NCBI GenBank assembly: GCA_031424975.1
Contig: JANPIL010000478.1
Span: 1 to 9,363 of the forward strand
Length of the DNA stretch: 9,363 bases
Direction of reading: 5' to 3'
Source of the DNA: Xanthocytophaga sp031424975
GTDB taxonomy: Bacteria > Bacteroidota > Bacteroidia > Cytophagales > 172606-1
Position numbers and translations under genes: made by a program. Of the stretch, positions 6,712 to 9,363 are shown one piece after another. The notes under the pieces were generated by a model that had not been told where the DNA came from, did no database searches, and saw nothing but the letters and a program-made list of their open reading frames with translations. Each line of letters begins with the position of its first letter. Position 1 is the first letter of the stretch.

Positions 6712-6767
6712 CCCCTCCGAAGGAAGGGGCTTTTTACTCCCTCTCTTTCGGAGAGGGCCGGGGTGAG
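6712..6767. repeat. GC-rich double hairpin between the kinase genes
   Basis: Two adjacent stems: CCCCTCC with GGAAGGGG (6712-6729, one bulge) followed by CTTTTTA on the plus strand, and CCCTCTC (6739-6745) with GAGAGGG (6751-6757), then CCGGGGTGAGG to about 6767. It fills most of the 124-base gap 6652-6775. From memory, similar paired CCCTCTC/GAGAGGG-CCGGGGTGAGG sequences are common interspersed repeats in Bacteroidota; no search was made. It may also act as a 3' end for the upstream minus-strand kinase gene, although the minus strand lacks a T-run. Confidence 0.6.
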
Positions 6768-6775
6768 GCCTTTTT

Positions 6776-8551
6776 TCAGCGGCCCGCCACGTAGAAAATA
6801 TCCAAATCCTGGTTCAGTTTCAGCACCGTTTTGGCGCGAACGGTTTGCTCGGTTCCGTTGGTACGGCGGTAGCGGTAGTCAGTGGCAAAAGTCACCGTCG
6901 CGTATTCGCCGTCATCACTGATTTCATACGCGAATGTGCTCCAGTCCACCCGGTTCTCGTCTTCGGGCGTGCGCTGCCAGTATTCCTCCACCAGCCCGCG
7001 CAACTCGCTGACCGGCAGGTTGCGGCGTTGGAAATACCGTTCCAAGTTGCCTTCGTAAAACGGCTCGACGAGGTTGAAATTGTGGCTTTCCAAGGCGCGG
7101 TAGTATTCCGTGACGCGGGTTTTCAGGGTTTCCTCCTTGAAAACCTCCTTGCCCGCCGTTATACCTTTCCACCATTGGTTGATTTCGTAGCCCGCATAAA
7201 TCACCAAGGCCGTAATAATCAGGAAACTGATGAGCGAGGTGCGGAGGCAACCCGAACTTTTGCGTTTTTGCGGCGGTGCGGGCGGTGTGGCGTACACGCG
7301 CGGCGGCTGGCGTTTCAGGGCTTCCTGTTTCAGTGCCTCTTCGCGCCGCTGCAATTCCTGTTCCTTTTCCAGCAATTCGCGCTGCCGCCTTTCAATGGCC
7401 GGGTCGGGGGTTTGGGGTTTTGTGGGGATACTATTTTCCGGAACGTTTTTCCGCAGGCCGGGATCGGAGGTGACGATGCGGCTGGCGTTATCGTCAATCA
7501 AGTCCGATATTTCTCCCGCATCGGCAAACCGTTCATCGGGGTTTATTTTCAGGCATTTGTTGATGATGTCGCGCCAATACGGTTTCTGGATCAGGAAAAC
7601 CTCCTCTTTGGCCGTGCTGCCCGTAAACATTTCCAGTAATACCAAGCCGAAAGCGTACAAATCGGCCCGGCCGTCCACACCCGACGGATTGGTTTGCTGT
7701 TCGGGGGCGGCGTATTTCTTGGTTCCCACAAACGTGGCTGCGCCAATGTCGGTGTAGTGGTCGGCGGCGGCCAAGCCGAAGTCAATCAGCTTCACATTGT
7801 CGCCCCGATTGGTCACCAGCACATTGTCGGGCTTGAGGTCGCGGTGGTAGATTTGCTTTTTGTGGGCATATTCCAAGGCTTCCAGCAGTTGGCAGGCGAT
7901 TTTGCGCACCAGCTTTTCGTCCTTGATGCCACCGGCCGGAATGCGCTGCGTGAGCGGCTTGCCATCCACGTATTCCATGAAAAAAAACGGCCCTTCGGCA
8001 TCCTCGCCGCGCCCCAGCATATCCACAATATGTTCGTGCTGCAAGGCGCGGCCATAGTTGTACTCCTTGAAAAACAGGTCTTTATACGCCGGATTGCTGC
8101 GGTGTTCGGGTGGCAGCCGCTTCACTACCACCCATTGGCGGTCGTAGCGGGCTTTTTGCACGAGACTCATGGAACCCTGCTCGCCGAGTGGCTCAAGGTC
8201 GGTGAAGTTGGGGGCGAAACTGATGCCCGAACGGCTGCTTTCGAGGTTGATCTGTGAAGCGTTCGGCGGCGGGTTTCCGGTAATGAAACTGGAGCCTTCC
8301 GGCTCGCCAAGCGTAACGGCCTCCGGCAAAATAGTATCTTCGGAAATGACGAAACCCGACTGTAGTTCAGGCAGGTTGTCCGGTTCGGGCGTATCTCCGG
8401 CGGGCATCGCCGCTTGCAGCATCCGTTCCAGTTCGCCGGGGCCAATGCCGTATTCATCGGCTTTGGCCAGCAGGAATTGCTTTTCGGGAACGGTGATTTT
8501 GCCGTCGCTGACGATTTCGTCAATCAATAACTGAAGTTTTTCGCGGCTCAT
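6776..8551 (-). CDS. Transmembrane Ser/Thr protein kinase with TerB-like N-terminus and NTF2-like C-terminus
   Basis: 591 residues from ATG at 8551 (MSREKLQLLIDEI) to TGA at 6776-6778. An in-frame ATG at 8593 would add a Cys-rich tail and is less likely. Residues 1-48 resemble the TerB-like helical hairpin (IVSDGKITVPEKQFLLAKADEYGI). A linker runs to about 118. The kinase domain spans about 120-355: glycine loop near LGEQGSMSLVQKA, K144, likely helix-C E163, HRDLKPDN 236-243, DFG 257-259, APE 282-284, DGRADLYAFGLVLLEMFTG. A proline-rich linker and a charged coiled coil (about 385-415) precede a basic patch (KRKSS) and one membrane helix at about 437-456, implying a cytoplasmic kinase and an exported C-terminus. 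Residues 475-591 (VTEYYRALESHNFNLVEPFYEGNLERYF) resemble an NTF2-like domain, possibly a sensor. It lies 124 bases upstream of the second kinase on the same strand. Two element copies lie in linkers. Confidence 0.92.
   Translation of the reverse strand: MSREKLQLLIDEIVSDGKITVPEKQFLLAKADEYGIGPGELERMLQAAMPAGDTPEPDNLPELQSGFVISEDTILPEAVTLGEPEGSSFITGNPPPNASQINLESSRSGISFAPNFTDLEPLGEQGSMSLVQKARYDRQWVVVKRLPPEHRSNPAYKDLFFKEYNYGRALQHEHIVDMLGRGEDAEGPFFFMEYVDGKPLTQRIPAGGIKDEKLVRKIACQLLEALEYAHKKQIYHRDLKPDNVLVTNRGDNVKLIDFGLAAADHYTDIGAATFVGTKKYAAPEQQTNPSGVDGRADLYAFGLVLLEMFTGSTAKEEVFLIQKPYWRDIINKCLKINPDERFADAGEISDLIDDNASRIVTSDPGLRKNVPENSIPTKPQTPDPAIERRQRELLEKEQELQRREEALKQEALKRQPPRVYATPPAPPQKRKSSGCLRTSLISFLIITALVIYAGYEINQWWKGITAGKEVFKEETLKTRVTEYYRALESHNFNLVEPFYEGNLERYFQRRNLPVSELRGLVEEYWQRTPEDENRVDWSTFAYEISDDGEYATVTFATDYRYRRTNGTEQTVRAKTVLKLNQDLDIFYVAGR
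7408..7438 (+). repeat. Dispersed bipartite element, copy 9 (kinase gene, linker after kinase domain)
   Basis: GGGTTT at 7408-7413, 14 bases, ATACTAT at 7428-7434, TTT. Antisense to the gene, encoding ENSIPTKPQTP at residues 372-382, between the kinase domain and the coiled coil. Confidence 0.85.
8327..8357 (-). repeat. Dispersed bipartite element, copy 10 (kinase gene, N-terminal linker)
   Basis: On the minus strand GGGTTT (8357-8352), 14 bases, ATACTAT (8337-8331), TTT. Sense to the gene, encoding SGFVISEDTIL at residues 65-75. It sits at the position equivalent to copy 8 in the other kinase. Confidence 0.85.
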
Positions 8552-8616
8552 GGTTTTTGTATCGGTGGCAGTGGCGCACGGGCAGTAACACACGCTTCAG
8601 CTTGTGCCAAAACCGC

Positions 8617-8647
8617 AGGTTTTGTTTTTTGGAAATATACTGTTTTG
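8617..8647 (+). repeat. Dispersed bipartite element, copy 11 (intergenic)
   Basis: AGGTTT at 8617-8622 (one mismatch), 14 bases, ATACTGT at 8637-8643 (A to G), TTT. The first box overlaps the right arm of the 8608-8624 hairpin. Confidence 0.7.
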
Positions 8648-8708
8648 GAAAGCGGGAGTCCGTGCCGCTTTCCGCCGATCAAGGCCAAGCGGCAAAGCTC
8701 AATCTTGG

Positions 8709-8739
8709 CAAAATAGTATGCCCGCAAATGGCAAAACCC
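8709..8739 (-). repeat. Dispersed bipartite element, copy 12 (intergenic, inverted to copy 11)
   Basis: On the minus strand GGGTTT (8739-8734), 14 bases (TGCCATTTGCGGGC), ATACTAT (8719-8713), TTT. It faces copy 11 across 61 bases, in the same T-ends-inward arrangement as copies 2 and 3. Confidence 0.8.
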
Positions 8740-8752
8740 GTTTTCAAAAACA

Positions 8753-8785
8753 GAACCTCCGAGTTTGCCGGAAACTCGGAGGTTC
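8753..8785 (-). terminator. Intrinsic terminator of the GtrA-family gene
   Basis: Perfect 14-bp stem, GAACCTCCGAGTTT (8753-8766) with AAACTCGGAGGTTC (8772-8785), 5-base loop GCCGG. On the minus strand the stem is followed by CTGTTTTTG, a short T-run. It lies about 80 bases past the stop of the minus-strand GtrA-family gene. Confidence 0.82.
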
Positions 8786-8863
8786 GTGGACGGCAGTACG
8801 CAAGAATCCGGTTTGTACTTTGGCTGGGTTTCAAGCCCTGCCAAAGCCTTTTGCAAATCCCGT

Positions 8864-9361
8864 TCAGGAAACCTTGGGCCTGAACACGAAGTGCTTGCAA
8901 AACAAGTAGTTGATAATTGCCGATACGCCCGTACTCGCAACCAAAGCGGGCAATTTGGACAGCAGGCCCAACCCGAACGAAGCCGGAAACTCATCCACAT
9001 GAAAGCGTTTCATGGTGGTGTATGTCAAAATGTTCATGCCCATACCCAAGCCATAGGAGGCAACGAATTTCACGTAGCTGCCGCCGATGAGCAGCACTTT
9101 CTCTTTTAGCGTAATTTCGTCGTGCAGGTGATTGTGGTAGCCATTGTCCTTGAAAACCCAGCGCGAATTGAGAAAAAACGCTGATGTCACACCCACCACA
9201 TTGCCCGCCGCCTTGGCCCACGTATCCGTTTCCACGTGCATGATCTTGTAGCCTTCGCCGAGCATGACCAGAAGCAAGAAATATACACTCCAGTCAAGCA
9301 CCGTGTTGAAAACGCCAACCATGCCAAAACGGACAAAACGGAATCGGAGCAAGCGTGCCAT
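8864..9361 (-). CDS. GtrA-family membrane protein
   Basis: 165 residues, ATG at 9361, stop TGA at 8864-8866. GtrA-family features: the N-terminal RFVRFGMVGVFNTVLDWSVYF, a second hydrophobic segment ending AFFLNSRWVF (residues about 61-70), and a C-terminal helix ending INYLFCKHFVF (150-160). Four membrane helices are predicted by eye at about 10-32, 48-68, 88-115 and 138-158. Family members are thought to help move polyprenyl-phosphate-linked sugars across the membrane for glycan or cell-wall decoration. Length and start fit the family, but only two bases lie upstream in the window, so a start further upstream cannot be excluded. A strong terminator follows, so it is probably not cotranscribed with the kinases. 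Confidence 0.9.
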   Translation of the reverse strand: MARLLRFRFVRFGMVGVFNTVLDWSVYFLLLVMLGEGYKIMHVETDTWAKAAGNVVGVTSAFFLNSRWVFKDNGYHNHLHDEITLKEKVLLIGGSYVKFVASYGLGMGMNILTYTTMKRFHVDEFPASFGLGLLSKLPALVASTGVSAIINYLFCKHFVFRPKVS

Positions 9362-9363
9362 TC

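Larger units (their letters stand above)
8552..8863. other. Structured intergenic region upstream of the kinase gene
   Basis: No convincing gene. It holds two inverted element copies (8617-8647 and 8709-8739), a hairpin CAAAACC-GCA-GGTTTTG at 8608-8624 followed by six T on the plus strand, a hairpin GGAAAGCGG/CCGCTTTCC at 8647-8655 and 8665-8673, a short pair GCCAAG/CTTGGC at 8684-8689 and 8704-8709, and the terminator at 8753-8785. It should contain the promoter of the minus-strand kinase gene, but I cannot place one with confidence. Confidence 0.6.

Noticed and set aside
6845..7639. A 264-codon plus-strand open frame
   Set aside because: Antisense to the second kinase; the translation has no recognisable domain while the minus strand encodes a complete kinase.
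8552..8593. Upstream in-frame ATG at 8593 as start of the second kinase
   Set aside because: It would add MCYCPCATATDTKT, an atypical Cys-rich tail; MSREKLQLLIDEI at 8551 begins directly at the TerB-like helix.
761..8739. The repeats as a CRISPR array
   Set aside because: Copies are hundreds of bases apart, on both strands, and mostly in coding sequence, with no regular spacers or cas genes.

Overview
The window reads as chromosomal DNA of a Bacteroidota bacterium, perhaps a Saprospiria- or Cytophagia-like lineage. I infer this from the protein families (a RecB/AddA-style helicase opening with SSAGSGKT, a GAF protein with Q/E-rich coiled coils, a STAS-like protein with a TDTRN motif, multidomain Ser/Thr kinases), the near absence of Shine-Dalgarno sequences, and a GC-rich paired hairpin between the kinases. 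No species can be named from the sequence alone.

Layout from left to right: (1) 1-1520, minus strand, the N-terminal half of a UvrD-family helicase running off the left edge; (2) 1521-2433, a 913-base region with no convincing gene, carrying three copies of a dispersed element; (3) 2434-4374, plus strand, a two-gene unit of a membrane GAF protein and a small STAS/SpoIIAA-like protein; (4) 4375-4494, a convergent terminator region with two mutually exclusive hairpins; (5) 4495-6651 and 6776-8551, minus strand, two multidomain Ser/Thr kinases separated by a 124-base spacer with a GC-rich double hairpin; (6) 8552-8863, a structured intergenic region with two element copies and an intrinsic terminator; (7) 8864-9361, minus strand, a GtrA-family membrane protein.

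The most unusual signal is a bipartite dispersed element that I find 12 times: a GGGTTT-like box, exactly 14 bases of spacer, then ATAC(T)(A/G)T followed by a T-run. It occurs on both strands (7 plus, 5 minus), within genes and between them, about once per 780 bases. Inside genes it is read in different ways (peptide DTI in one orientation, NSI in the other), so the constraint is on the DNA and not on the protein. The five copies in the kinases all lie in interdomain linkers, and one copy supplies the stop codon of the STAS-like gene. Candidate roles are an uptake-signal-like sequence, a binding site for a chromosome-organising protein, or a small mobile repeat; the sequence alone does not decide between them.

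The four central genes look like signal-transduction parts. A GAF sensor without a catalytic domain is paired with a STAS-like partner and lies convergent to two kinases. One kinase carries an N-terminal lipoyl-like domain in which the modified lysine position is serine. The other carries a TerB-like N-terminus, a coiled coil, one membrane helix and an NTF2-like C-terminal domain. That these four act in one pathway is inference from proximity.
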